DNA of 64,000 nt from WVYX01 sp039592335 (GCA_039592335.1 JBDHBX010000014.1:62001-126000), one strand, 5' to 3'. Shown: positions 25,178-34,435, counted from the first letter of the stretch. Made by a program: numbers and translations. Notes: a model not told the origin generated them from the sequence alone.

Positions 25178-26712
25178 CCAGCCCGGCACCGGCTGAGAAC
25201 CGCCGTCCGGGCCAGGCTGCCGGTCCCGCGGTACGGCGCGCCGTCGTGATCGGCGCCGGCTTCGGCGGGCTGGCCGCCGCCGTCAGGCTTGCCGCACGCG
25301 GCTACCGGGTGACCGTGGTCGACCGGCTCGAGCAGGCTGGGGGACGCGCGCGCGTCTTCCGCCAAGACGGATTCACGTTCGACGCCGGCCCAACCGTCAT
25401 CACCGCACCGTTTCTGCTCGAGGAGCTCTGGAGCCTCGCCGGACGGCGCATGGCCGACGACATCGATCTTCGAGCGGTTAGCCCCTTTTACCGGGTCCGC
25501 TTCGACGACGGCACGACCTTCGACTACAGCGGTTCGGCCGAGGCCATGCGGGCCGAGGTGGCGCGCATCGCCCCCGACGATGTGGCCGGCTACGAGGCGT
25601 TCGTGCGGCAGAGCGAGGAGATCTTCAGGGTCGGCTTCGAACAGCTGGCGCACGTGCCGTTCGACTCGGCGTGGGATATGGCCCGGATCGTTCCCAGCAT
25701 GCTCCGGCTCAAGAGCTACCGCACCGTGTATGGCCTCGTGTCGCAGCATGTGCGCCATCCCAAGCTGCGACAGGTGTTGAGCTTCCACCCGTTGCTCGTG
25801 GGGGGGAACCCGTTCTCCACCACCTCCATCTACACGCTCATCACCTTCCTTGAGCGGAAGTGGGGCGTGCATTTCCCCATGGGCGGTACGGGCACGCTGG
25901 TGCAGGGGTTGATGGGCCTCATCGAGCAGTTCGGGGGTGAGGTGCGCCTGGGTGCGGAGGTCAGCGAAATCGCGCTCAGCGGTCGCCGGGCAACCGGAGT
26001 GCTGCTGGCGTCCGGGGAGACGCTGCCGGCCGACATCGTGGTGTCCAACGCGGACGCGGCGTGGACGTATCGTCATCTGGTCCCGGCCCATGCGCGCCGC
26101 CGCTGGACCAACCGCCGCATCGAGCGGGCGCGGTACTCCATGGGCCTATTCGTGTGGTACTTCGGCACGCGCCGTGTCTATGATTACGTCGCACACCACA
26201 CGATTCTCCTCGGCCCGCGGTACCGTGAGCTGCTCGAGGACATCTTCCAACGCAAGGTGCTCACCGAGGACTTCTCCTTATATCTGCACCGGCCGACCGC
26301 CACCGATCCGTCGCTCGCGCCGAAAGGGTGCGATGCGTTCTACGTGCTGTCGCCCGTGCCGAACCTGGCGGGCGGCACCGACTGGGCGCACGAGGCCGAA
26401 CCTTACCGGCAGCGGATCGCGAAGCACCTCGCGGCCACGGTGCTTCCCGGGCTGGAGCAGGAAATCGTCGTCTCGCGGGTGCTGACCCCGCAGCACTTCC
26501 GCGACGAGCTGCTGTCGTTTCGTGGCGCCGCCTTCAGCTTCGAGCCGGTGCTGAGCCAGAGCGCCTATTTCCGTCCGCACAACGGCAGCGAAGACATCGA
26601 GCGGCTCTATATCGTCGGCGCCGGCACCCATCCTGGCGCGGGCGTTCCCGGTGTGCTGTCATCCGCACGCGTGCTCGACACGCTGGTCCCCGATCCCCAT
26701 GCTCTCGACTAG
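25174..26712 (+). CDS. crtI: Phytoene desaturase
   Basis: A 512-residue FAD-dependent CrtI-type desaturase converting phytoene towards lycopene. The dinucleotide-binding motif is VVIGAGFGGLAAAVRLAARG (about residues 24-43), followed by GGRARVFRQDGFTFDAGPTVIT. The C-terminal FAD signature is YIVGAGTHPGAGVPGVLSSA. It overlaps the regulator gene by four bases (ATGA), and crtB begins inside its end. The degree of desaturation (three, four or five steps) cannot be told from sequence. Among CrtI-like proteins (CrtI, CrtD, CrtO) the position beside crtB and crtE favours CrtI. Confidence 0.92.
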   Translation: MTSPAPAENRRPGQAAGPAVRRAVVIGAGFGGLAAAVRLAARGYRVTVVDRLEQAGGRARVFRQDGFTFDAGPTVITAPFLLEELWSLAGRRMADDIDLRAVSPFYRVRFDDGTTFDYSGSAEAMRAEVARIAPDDVAGYEAFVRQSEEIFRVGFEQLAHVPFDSAWDMARIVPSMLRLKSYRTVYGLVSQHVRHPKLRQVLSFHPLLVGGNPFSTTSIYTLITFLERKWGVHFPMGGTGTLVQGLMGLIEQFGGEVRLGAEVSEIALSGRRATGVLLASGETLPADIVVSNADAAWTYRHLVPAHARRRWTNRRIERARYSMGLFVWYFGTRRVYDYVAHHTILLGPRYRELLEDIFQRKVLTEDFSLYLHRPTATDPSLAPKGCDAFYVLSPVPNLAGGTDWAHEAEPYRQRIAKHLAATVLPGLEQEIVVSRVLTPQHFRDELLSFRGAAFSFEPVLSQSAYFRPHNGSEDIERLYIVGAGTHPGAGVPGVLSSARVLDTLVPDPHALD

Positions 26713-27715
26713 CACGCACCACATGCCATCGGAGGACTTCGCGCGGTGTCGCGCTCTGCTCCGGCAGGGGTCGAGGAGCTTCCACGCGGCGTCGCTGCTG
26801 CTACCCCGGCAGGTTCGCGATTCCGCAGCCGCGGTCTATGCGTTCTGCCGCATCGCCGATGACGCGATCGACCTCGGCCCCTCGCCCGACGACGCGGGCC
26901 TCGAGAATCTGCACCGCCGCCTCGACCGCATCTACGGAGCACTCCCTGCCGCGGACTACATCGATCGCGCTCTCGGTACGGTGGTGGCGCACTATGCCAT
27001 CCCGAGGGGGGTGTTCGATGCCCTGCTCGAGGGCTTCGCGTGGGAGCTCGAGCATCGCCGCTACGAGTCCCTGAGCGACTTGACCGCCTACAGTGTGCGC
27101 GTGGCCGCCACCGTCGGTGTCGCAATGACCTGCGTGATGGGACGCCACGACGCCGAGACGGTGGCCCGGGCATGCGACCTCGGCGTGGCGATGCAGTTCA
27201 CCAACATCGCCCGGGACGTGGGAGAGGACGCCGCACGTGGCCGGCTTTACCTGCCGACGTCGTGGCTGCACGAAGCCGGCATCGACCCGGCCCGCTGGCT
27301 CGATGCGCCATCCTTCACGCCGGAGCTTGGATCGGTGGTACGGCGCGTACTCGAGGCCGCACGGCGGTTGTACGAGCGCGCCGAATCCGGCATCGGCCGG
27401 CTTCCCGTGCGCGTTCGCAGCGCCATCTGGGGTGCCCGACTGATCTACGCCGACATCGGGCGCGTGATAGCCGAGCGGCGCTACGACTCGATCACGCGGC
27501 GCGCCGTCACTTCCCCGGTCCGCAAGGCATGGTTGCTCGCCACCGCCATAGGGACCAGCCTCGGGAGACCACGGCGCGGCGAACACCGCGCGCTCCCCGA
27601 GGCCCGCTTCCTAGTCGAGTTGGCTGCACCGGGCCGTGGGCACGCCACCGCCCCGCCGAGAAGCGCACTTGCCAACCCCATCGCTCCCAGCAGCATCTCG
27701 CAGGAGACGTCATGA
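26699..27715 (+). CDS. crtB: Phytoene synthase
   Basis: A 338-residue squalene/phytoene synthase condensing two geranylgeranyl diphosphates. The first Asp-rich motif is FCRIADDAID, the second is NIARDVGEDAARGRLYLP, and SRSFHAASLLLPR opens the domain. Two starts are possible: ATG 26699, inside the end of crtI, and ATG 26723 eight codons on; neither has a clear ribosome site, so translation probably relies on coupling. Its TGA overlaps the crtE ATG. It belongs to the regulator-led carotenoid operon. Confidence 0.92.
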   Translation: MLSTSTHHMPSEDFARCRALLRQGSRSFHAASLLLPRQVRDSAAAVYAFCRIADDAIDLGPSPDDAGLENLHRRLDRIYGALPAADYIDRALGTVVAHYAIPRGVFDALLEGFAWELEHRRYESLSDLTAYSVRVAATVGVAMTCVMGRHDAETVARACDLGVAMQFTNIARDVGEDAARGRLYLPTSWLHEAGIDPARWLDAPSFTPELGSVVRRVLEAARRLYERAESGIGRLPVRVRSAIWGARLIYADIGRVIAERRYDSITRRAVTSPVRKAWLLATAIGTSLGRPRRGEHRALPEARFLVELAAPGRGHATAPPRSALANPIAPSSISQETS

Positions 27716-28608
27716 CCCCTACGCCCGACCGGCTCGAGCGCGCTCTGGAGCGTGCGGTGTCGGAACTCACCCAGCACGGCTGTCCGCCCCGGCTGCGCGA
27801 CGCCCTGCGCGACGCCGTGTTCCCCGCGGGGAACCGGCTGCGGCCGCGACTCTGCTACGCCGTGGCCGAGGCGCTTGGGAACGACCGCCCAGAGCTCTCG
27901 GACGCGGCAGCCGTCGCGCTGGAGCTGCTGCACTGCGCCTCGCTGGTGCAGGATGATCTGCCCGCGATGGACGATGCGGCAGAGCGGCGAGGGCGCCCCG
28001 CCCTGCACCAGGCGTTCGGCGAGGCCACGGCGATCCTGGCAGCCGACGCCCTGATCATCGGCGCGTTCGAGGTCCTGGCGCGGTACGCGGCCGTGGACCC
28101 GGAGCGCGCGCGCCACCTCACCCTCACCATCACGCGCGGCGTCGGCACGCCGCACGGCGCGGTGGCGGGTCAGGCGTGGGAGGGCGAGCCCGAGATCGAC
28201 CTCGAGCAGTACCACCGTGCCAAGACGGCAGCGTTGTTCGAGTCAGCCACCGCAGCAGGCGCGATTGCGGTGGGACACGACCCCGGTCCCTGGCACGTAG
28301 TGGGAACCTGGCTGGGTAAGGCCTATCAGGTAGCGGACGACCTCGCCGACGAGGCTTCCATCGGACGGGGATCGGACGCGGCGCTGGGCCGGCCAAACGC
28401 GGCGCACCAGCTGGGCGTGTCGCGCAGCGTGGCATTGCTCGAGCAGTACATCGGCAACGCGCTCGATGCCGTTCCGCTCTGTCCGGGGCGCATGGCCTTT
28501 CAGGAGTTCGTGCGACATCTGGCGGAGAAGTTCAGGCGGGTGGCGCTGGGCGAGACCGGCGCGCCAGCCTCCGCACCGCGGATCACGGTCGCGGGTGGAT
28601 TGCGATGA
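27712..28608 (+). CDS. crtE: Geranylgeranyl / polyprenyl diphosphate synthase
   Basis: A 298-residue trans-prenyltransferase supplying the C20 precursor. The first Asp-rich motif is DDLPAMDD (about 82-89) with ELLHCASLVQ just before; the second is YQVADDLADE. AGNRLRPRLCYAV matches the GGPP/FPP synthase N-terminal Arg region. CAGGAG precedes the ATG, which overlaps the crtB stop. The FARM region (SLVQDDLP) has small residues upstream of the first motif, but product length cannot be fixed by eye; context says GGPP. Confidence 0.88.
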   Translation: MTPTPDRLERALERAVSELTQHGCPPRLRDALRDAVFPAGNRLRPRLCYAVAEALGNDRPELSDAAAVALELLHCASLVQDDLPAMDDAAERRGRPALHQAFGEATAILAADALIIGAFEVLARYAAVDPERARHLTLTITRGVGTPHGAVAGQAWEGEPEIDLEQYHRAKTAALFESATAAGAIAVGHDPGPWHVVGTWLGKAYQVADDLADEASIGRGSDAALGRPNAAHQLGVSRSVALLEQYIGNALDAVPLCPGRMAFQEFVRHLAEKFRRVALGETGAPASAPRITVAGGLR

Positions 28609-29423
28609 GCGCCGCTGCCATCCCACGCAGCCAGCGCACGCTGGTGATCGCCAGCGCTACCATCTTCGCGGGCACGGTCGTCTTCAGCCTCGCCGGCATC
28701 GCCCTCATGCGGTACGCCCCGGTCTTTGCGGCGCGAGCGGGTGGCCTGCTCCCCTGGCTCATGAAGGTGCCCACGTGGCTGAACCTCACGGCGCTGCCGC
28801 TGGTGGTCTTTCTCATCTACCTGCCGACCCTGCGCTGGAAGGCGTCGGTCTTCTTCCTTGTGTGGGGCAGCTTCGTCGGCATGATGGCGGAGCTGGTCGG
28901 CACGGGCACCGGCTACCCGTTCGGAGAGTACGAGTACACGGCGTTCCTCAACCCGAAGATCATGGGCGCGGTGCCGTTCTTCATTCCGCTTTCGTGGTAC
29001 GCCGTGGCCGCGGTGTCGCTCGACCTCGCCACCCGTCTGGACCTGCCTCGCGTGCAACGTGTGCTGGTGGCGGCGCTCTACATGGTCCTGTGGGACGTCG
29101 CCCTCGATCCGGCCATGGGTATGGGCTTCCCGATCTGGGAGTGGAAAGTCGACGGGTTCTTCTACGGCATGCCGGCCCTCAACTGGGTGGGGTGGTACGG
29201 CACCTCCCTGGTCCTGATGTGGGGGTACGAAGTTCTGGGCGGCGGTCCGCCGCGCACCTCCTCGGCCTGGCCGCTGTGGGTGTGGGTCGTCAACGGGGCG
29301 CTCTCGGTGGGCATCTGCGCGCTCGCGGGCATGGGCGCCGCCGTGCTGGCCGGCGTCGTCGCCCTGGCCATCCCGCTCCTGGCGCTATGGCGTCGGGCGC
29401 CGAGTCGCCCGCGCACGCAATGA
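28605..29423 (+). CDS. cruF: Carotenoid 1',2'-hydratase, CruF family
   Basis: A 272-residue polytopic membrane protein with about seven helices. Family signatures are GYPFGEYEYTAFLNPKI (about 103-119), VPFFIPLSWYAV, LDPAMGMGFPIWEWKVDGFF and FYGMPALNWVGW. CruF adds water across the psi-end double bond of acyclic carotenoids, creating the tertiary hydroxyl that is later glycosylated. The gene overlaps crtE and the acyltransferase by ATGA at each end. With no lycopene cyclase in the operon, the pigment should remain acyclic. Confidence 0.9.
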   Translation: MSAAAIPRSQRTLVIASATIFAGTVVFSLAGIALMRYAPVFAARAGGLLPWLMKVPTWLNLTALPLVVFLIYLPTLRWKASVFFLVWGSFVGMMAELVGTGTGYPFGEYEYTAFLNPKIMGAVPFFIPLSWYAVAAVSLDLATRLDLPRVQRVLVAALYMVLWDVALDPAMGMGFPIWEWKVDGFFYGMPALNWVGWYGTSLVLMWGYEVLGGGPPRTSSAWPLWVWVVNGALSVGICALAGMGAAVLAGVVALAIPLLALWRRAPSRPRTQ

Positions 29424-30103
29424 GCGGGCTGTCGCGGCGCGTCGCGTATCACCTGCTGGAGCGCACGCTGCGCCGCACCTTCCGTCGCATCGTATGGGTC
29501 GGGGACCTGTCGCCTCCCCCGCGCGACCGGCCGGTCGTGTTGCTCGCCAACCACCACCTGTTCCACGACGCGCAAGTACTGGGCTGGCTGATTGCCTGCG
29601 TGTTACGCCGCCGCGGCATCGTCTGGATGGAGGAGCTGGACCGATTCCCCTTCCTGGCCCCACTCGGCCCGCTGCCGTTCCCGGCCGCAGACCCCGCCCG
29701 CCGCAGCGCCACGATCCGTCGCACCATTCGAGCCATGCGCGATGACCCGGGCACCGTGCTGCTGTACTTTCCCGAGGGTGCATTACACGACGCCGACGAG
29801 GGGATGACGCCGTTTCCGGCAAGTCGCCTGACGCGCCTGCAACGGGCACTGCCCGCGGCCTCGTGGTGGCCAGTGGCACTGCGTCTCGGCGGCTCTCATG
29901 AGGCGCGGCCGATCGTGTGGCTCACCGGAGCCGAACCACAGCCACGAGTCCGCGGAACGGAACGGGAGATCCTGAAGAGACTGCTGCGAGAGCTGGAGAC
30001 GCCAGCCGACGGGCAGCACACCGTGCTCCTGGAAGGGGCGCCCGGCGCTCACGAGCGTTGGGATTTCTCCGCCTTCGGTCGGCTCTTCCTTCCACGGTCG
30101 TGA
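29420..30103 (+). CDS. PlsC-like acyltransferase in the carotenoid operon
   Basis: A 227-residue glycerolipid-acyltransferase fold protein. The catalytic NHx4D motif is NHHLFHD, and the phosphate-binding region reads FPEGALHDADEG. Ordinary PlsC enzymes make phosphatidic acid, but the location between cruF and a glycosyltransferase suggests it acylates the carotenoid sugar, as CruD or CrtO-type enzymes do in other bacteria. That assignment is inference from context. ATG 29420 overlaps the cruF stop; a slightly earlier ATG is possible. No signal peptide; membrane association is likely. Confidence 0.8.
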   Translation: MSGLSRRVAYHLLERTLRRTFRRIVWVGDLSPPPRDRPVVLLANHHLFHDAQVLGWLIACVLRRRGIVWMEELDRFPFLAPLGPLPFPAADPARRSATIRRTIRAMRDDPGTVLLYFPEGALHDADEGMTPFPASRLTRLQRALPAASWWPVALRLGGSHEARPIVWLTGAEPQPRVRGTEREILKRLLRELETPADGQHTVLLEGAPGAHERWDFSAFGRLFLPRS

Positions 30104-31185
30104 CGGTCTTGACGCTGGTACTCGGCGCGCTGTACGCGCTCATGGGCATCACGCTGCTCACCAACCTGTGGCAGCTGCGGCGCTCGCGACCCCGCGAGCA
30201 CCCCACGCCGCCCGAGCCGCCCCTCACGGTGCTCGTCCCCGCTCGCAACGAAGCGGCCAACCTGGAACGGCTCCTCCCGTCACTGCTGTGCCAGGAGTAC
30301 TCGCGTCTCGAGGTGATCGTCTACGACGACGGCTCGGAGGACGGCACGTGGGAGGTGCTGCAGCGCGTTCGGGACCCACGGCTGAAGACCATGCGAGGGT
30401 CCGCACCGCCAGCCGGATGGGTGGGGAAGGTGCACGCGCTCTACCGCGCCAGCCTCGAGGCAACCGGCCAGCTGCTCCTTTTCCTGGATGCCGACACGGC
30501 CCTCAAGGACCCTCGCGTGCTCGCCCGCCTCGTGGGCCGCTTCGAGTCGCTTCCGCCCGGCTCGGCCCTCACCGGCCTCACCCATCTGCGTGGTGGAGGA
30601 GGCCTGCTCGTGAGTCTGGTACCGTTCATCCTGCTCAGCCAGCTTCCCCTCGCTCTCGTGCCCCGCACGCCGTTCGCTCGCCTCAGCGGCCTCAATGGGC
30701 AGTGCTGGATGATCGCGCGAGCCGACTACGAGCGCTGGGCGCCGCATCGGGCCAATCGTGACGAAGTCCTGGAGGACATCCGCATCGGGCAGTACCTCAA
30801 GCGCCGGGGAGTCATTCCTTACATGGCGGACCTGCAGAACGAGGTGGAGGTGTGGATGTACGCGAACCTCGGCGAAGCCTGGGCCGGATTTCGCAAGAAC
30901 GTCTACCCGTTCATGGGGGAAACGCCCTGGAGCTTTCTGGGGCAGCACCTGCTCTACCTGGCGCTGTTCGTGGCGGCCCCGCTCGTCTCCCCCTGGTTCA
31001 TCGCGTGCTGGTTCGGTCTCAAAGCGGTGTCCGATCGATTCGCGCGCGTCCCGACCATCGTGACGCTTGGCGCGCCGATCACCCTGGGTTTGGGCGCGCT
31101 GTTGCAGCTCGACTCCGCCGTGAGCCACTGGACCGGGCGGGTCACGTGGAAGGGCCGCTCCGTGGTGCGCCGGGCCCTGCAGTAG
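30100..31185 (+). CDS. Family 2 glycosyltransferase, carotenoid type (CruC/CruG-like)
   Basis: A 361-residue membrane glycosyltransferase. An N-terminal helix (VLTLVLGALYALMGITLL) is followed by a GT-A domain with VLVPARNEAANLERLL, DDGSEDGT, the metal motif DADT and LNGQCWMI, then EDIRIGQYLKRRG; two helices close the C-terminus. CruC/CruG and CrtQ enzymes share this architecture and glycosylate carotenoid hydroxyls. The GTG start overlaps the acyltransferase stop (GTGA, 30100-30103). The sugar donor is unknown. It is the last gene of the overlapping carotenoid operon. Confidence 0.82.
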   Translation: MTVLTLVLGALYALMGITLLTNLWQLRRSRPREHPTPPEPPLTVLVPARNEAANLERLLPSLLCQEYSRLEVIVYDDGSEDGTWEVLQRVRDPRLKTMRGSAPPAGWVGKVHALYRASLEATGQLLLFLDADTALKDPRVLARLVGRFESLPPGSALTGLTHLRGGGGLLVSLVPFILLSQLPLALVPRTPFARLSGLNGQCWMIARADYERWAPHRANRDEVLEDIRIGQYLKRRGVIPYMADLQNEVEVWMYANLGEAWAGFRKNVYPFMGETPWSFLGQHLLYLALFVAAPLVSPWFIACWFGLKAVSDRFARVPTIVTLGAPITLGLGALLQLDSAVSHWTGRVTWKGRSVVRRALQ

Positions 31186-31231
31186 CACGATCCCGCTTGA
31201 CGCCCGCCCGCCGCCGGCGCAGCCTTGAATC

Positions 31232-31849
31232 GTGCCTCCACTCGTCATCGGCGTCGCCGGCGGCTCCGGCTCCGGAAAGACCACGGTGGTCCAGGAGATC
31301 ATCCGTGCCCTGGGCCGTGACCACGTGACCTTCATCCAGCACGACTCCTACTACTACGACCGCAGCCACGTCCCACACGCCGACCGGGTGCACATCAACT
31401 ACGACCACCCGGATGCGCTGGAGACTCCCCTGCTGGTCGAGCACCTGCGGCAGCTCAAGGATGGACAACCGGCGGAGGTACCGGTCTACGAATTCACCGA
31501 GCACGCCCGCACCGGGGCGACGGTCACCGCCCAGCCGCGCGGCACCGTCATCCTCGAAGGCATCCTCATCCTGACCGATCGCGAGCTGCGCGAGCTGATG
31601 GACATCCGGGTGTTCGTGGATACCGACCCCGATCTACGGATTCTGCGCCGCATCGATCGGGATCTGCGTGAGCGCGGGCGCGACCTCCAGTCGGTAATCA
31701 AGCAGTACATCGAGACGGTCCGCCCCATGCACTTGGAGTTCGTCGAGCCCAGTAAGCGCTGGGCCCACGTCATCATCCCCGAGGGAGGCTACAACAAGGT
31801 GGCGGTGGACATGCTGATCGCGCGGGTACGCGCGATCATGGGGGAGTAG
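31232..31849 (+). CDS. udk: Uridine kinase
   Basis: A 205-residue cytosolic kinase that phosphorylates uridine and cytidine in pyrimidine salvage. The P-loop is GGSGSGKT (residues 10-17). Other family motifs are FIQHDSYYYDRSHV, NYDHPDALET, YEFTEHARTG, VILEGILIL and RRIDRDLRERGRD. Length matches bacterial Udk (about 210). The first codon is GTG. It follows the carotenoid glycosyltransferase by 46 bases and may be read through from it, with no metabolic link apparent. Confidence 0.95.
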   Translation: MPPLVIGVAGGSGSGKTTVVQEIIRALGRDHVTFIQHDSYYYDRSHVPHADRVHINYDHPDALETPLLVEHLRQLKDGQPAEVPVYEFTEHARTGATVTAQPRGTVILEGILILTDRELRELMDIRVFVDTDPDLRILRRIDRDLRERGRDLQSVIKQYIETVRPMHLEFVEPSKRWAHVIIPEGGYNKVAVDMLIARVRAIMGE

Positions 31850-31922
31850 GAGGGCGGGCAACGGGGAGCGGGAAGCGCGGGGCGAAGCGAGGCCGCGGTG
31901 CTACCGGAACGAACCTCGCAGA

Positions 31923-33179
31923 CTACTCCCTCAACATCCCACGCACCGCCTCCAGCGAGCCGTCGTTCGGCGCCGGCGCCAGTCCCAGTACCCGGCACAG
32001 CAGCTCGTACACATGGATGTTCGCGAACGCCGGGACCACCACTCCCTGCTTGAACGCCGGCCCCGCCGCGATGAACGTGGCGCCCATCGAGAGCAGCTCG
32101 TTGTCGTAGCCATGGTTGGCCCCACCGTACCGGCCGGGGCGCCGCGCGTAGAACTCGCGAGAGGAGATCGACCAACCCTCCTCGGCCACGGCGACGATCG
32201 GCGGGATCCGGCGATGATCCCGGTAGTGGTACCGGTCCGGGATATCCTCCTTGCGGAACACGGTCAGATGCATGGCCTGCGAGAGCGCCTCGTACACGGC
32301 GTCCTCCATGCCCGCCTTGGGAATCGCGGCGAACACGGGATTCCAGTCCACCACCGTCACCGATGACAGATCGATGTAGTCATCGACGATGACCATGCGG
32401 TGCGGTTCGGTGTCGGCCATGCCGTGGTCGGACACCACGACGACATTGACCTGCCCCGCGAGGCCTCGCTCTTCGAGTCCAGCCATGAGGAGCCCGACCA
32501 TCTCGTCCACGCCCCGGATCGCCTCGCGCACTTCCTCCGCGTCCAGGTCGTGGTCGTGGGTTGCATAGTCCACGTCGCTGAAGTACAGCGTCACGAGTGA
32601 GGGCCGCTCATCCTCGGGCAGGTCCAGCCACGCCAGCACCTGCTCCACCCGCTCTCGGTTGGGGATGCGCCCGTCGTACCGCTTCCAGTACGTGGGACGC
32701 ACCCCTTGGATCGGCACGTCGGTACCGGGCCAGAAGAAGGTCGCGGCGGTGAGCCCCTGCTGCTCCGCCGTGACCCAGATGGGCTCGCCGCCCCACCACC
32801 GCTCGTCCATGGCCGCGTCGCGGTCCCCCATGCTGAAGCGGGCGTCGAACACGGGGTCGTACATGTTGTTGGCCACGATCCCGTGGTGCTCGTTGTACAG
32901 CCCCGTGGCGATGCTGTGAAAGTTGGGGAAGGTCTTGGTGGGGAAGTCCGGGATCATTCGCTCGGCCCGCACTCCGCGGGCCACAAGCCGGTCGAGGTGC
33001 GGCGTAGGGGCCTTGTCGAGGAAGTCCCACCGCAGGGCATCAATGCCCACGAGAATGACCGTCGAGCGATCCTGGGTCGGCAGCGGAATCCAGCCCACCC
33101 AATAGAGAATGGCGCTCGCCACCACGAGTGCCGCCGCGATGCGCGGAACCGTGCCCCACAGGCCCGTCTCCCTGACCAT
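31923..33179 (-). CDS. NPP-type alkaline phosphatase-superfamily phosphodiesterase
   Basis: A 418-residue protein related to ectonucleotide pyrophosphatase/phosphodiesterases. A membrane helix at about residues 12-30 is an uncleaved anchor or signal. Metal-binding Asp47 is in LVGIDALRWDFL; the nucleophile is probably Thr83 in PTKTFPNFHSIATGLY; later ligands are in DVDYATHDHD, VVSDHGM and a C-terminal GANHGYDNE. NPP enzymes cleave nucleotide or lysophospholipid phosphodiesters outside the cytoplasm. It is 26 bases after the outer-membrane protein gene and ends the minus-strand transport cluster, so a lipid substrate is an attractive guess. Confidence 0.88.
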   Translation of the reverse strand: MVRETGLWGTVPRIAAALVVASAILYWVGWIPLPTQDRSTVILVGIDALRWDFLDKAPTPHLDRLVARGVRAERMIPDFPTKTFPNFHSIATGLYNEHHGIVANNMYDPVFDARFSMGDRDAAMDERWWGGEPIWVTAEQQGLTAATFFWPGTDVPIQGVRPTYWKRYDGRIPNRERVEQVLAWLDLPEDERPSLVTLYFSDVDYATHDHDLDAEEVREAIRGVDEMVGLLMAGLEERGLAGQVNVVVVSDHGMADTEPHRMVIVDDYIDLSSVTVVDWNPVFAAIPKAGMEDAVYEALSQAMHLTVFRKEDIPDRYHYRDHRRIPPIVAVAEEGWSISSREFYARRPGRYGGANHGYDNELLSMGATFIAAGPAFKQGVVVPAFANIHVYELLCRVLGLAPAPNDGSLEAVRGMLRE

Positions 33180-33205
33180 GACTGCTCCTCGTTCTGCGAG
33201 ATCGC

Positions 33206-34435
33206 CTAGAAGAATACTGTCACGGATGCGTATCCGGTGACAGGCACCGTACCGTACTCGGATCCCGGCGCCCGGATGCCGGTCGGCAGCACGAGGTCTC
33301 CCTCCTCGGCTCCGACCCCGAGAAAGAAACCGGCCCGAACCGTGGCCTCCTCACGGACCGAGTAGGTGATGGACGGCGTGACCAGGCCGCTGGGATCGAC
33401 CAGGTTCACGATCCCCAACAGGTCGGTGGACACGAGCGGGTGGATCTCGAAGGTCGCCAACCCCACGACTTCGTGCCGCCCCAGCACCTGCATCTCGCTG
33501 CGCAGGGCCGGCGACGACGTGGCGACCAGCAGCAGCTGGTCGGTGTCGGTGTACCCCCAGCCGTCGTACTGGTACTCCGCCGCGAGGTACAGGTTGCGCC
33601 GGGCGACCGTGAAGCTGCGGTCGACCCCGACCGTGAAGCGAAGCACCGTCTCAGCGTCCGAGCGCCGCAGCACCCCCTCGCCACGCACTGCGGCCCCGCC
33701 CACCGTCACGGTGGCCGCCACCGAGACCGAGGCCTCGTCGTGCACCAACCCGCCCCACCCCGACAGCTCCCAATGTCCCAACGCCACCCGGCCTCGGGCG
33801 ACGGCCGTGACCGTCGTGTCGGTGACCGGCTCCGCGCCGGGCAGCGTGACGCTCGTGTTCACCTCCGCAAGCCGCGCCACGCCGTCTAGCTGGCTCAGTG
33901 GCCCGGGAAAGACCCGCACCCGCAGCGCGTCTACCCCGATACGGTACTCCCGAAAGGGATCCGACGGATCGAACGGCTGGAACGGGTCCGCCGGCGTGAG
34001 GTACAGCGTGGTGGCCCACGACACCGTCTGCCGCCCCAGCGTCGCGTCCACGTTCTCGCCCAGGTAACGCACCAACAGCCGGTCGAAGCGGTGTCGCCAC
34101 AACACGAACTCCGACTCCTCGATAGTCCACTGGAGCGGCAGGAAATCGCCCGCGGAGGCTGCGATCGTCGTCCCACCCGTGAGGGCCATGGCGGTCAGGC
34201 CGTCCCGCAGCGTGAATAGGTGCTCGTAGGCGACATCGAACTCGAACGCCCCATAGATCGGGGCCGTCATGAGCCTCGCCCGTTGGAAGTTGAACGCGCT
34301 GGCATTGGCGAACGCACTCGCTCCCGAGGCCACGCCCACGTTCAGGTAATAGCCGGTGAACTGGGGAAGTTGCCCGTGCGCGGCTCCCGCCGGCATTACG
34401 AGCAGCAAGAAGCCGATGACTCCCCGTACGCTCAC
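33206..34435 (-). CDS. Putative outer-membrane beta-barrel protein of an ABC export cluster
   Basis: A 409-residue exported protein of unknown family. A signal peptide ends at AAHGQL (about residue 22). The mature part has many alternating-hydrophobic strands and ends in a phenylalanine (GYASVTVFF), the classical last strand of outer-membrane barrels. The GTG start overlaps the ATPase stop (34432-34435). It is thus encoded as part of the ATPase-permease-permease-LolA-like cluster and is a candidate outer-membrane exit or acceptor. I do not recognise a named family. Confidence 0.72.
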   Translation of the reverse strand: MSVRGVIGFLLLVMPAGAAHGQLPQFTGYYLNVGVASGASAFANASAFNFQRARLMTAPIYGAFEFDVAYEHLFTLRDGLTAMALTGGTTIAASAGDFLPLQWTIEESEFVLWRHRFDRLLVRYLGENVDATLGRQTVSWATTLYLTPADPFQPFDPSDPFREYRIGVDALRVRVFPGPLSQLDGVARLAEVNTSVTLPGAEPVTDTTVTAVARGRVALGHWELSGWGGLVHDEASVSVAATVTVGGAAVRGEGVLRRSDAETVLRFTVGVDRSFTVARRNLYLAAEYQYDGWGYTDTDQLLLVATSSPALRSEMQVLGRHEVVGLATFEIHPLVSTDLLGIVNLVDPSGLVTPSITYSVREEATVRAGFFLGVGAEEGDLVLPTGIRAPGSEYGTVPVTGYASVTVFF

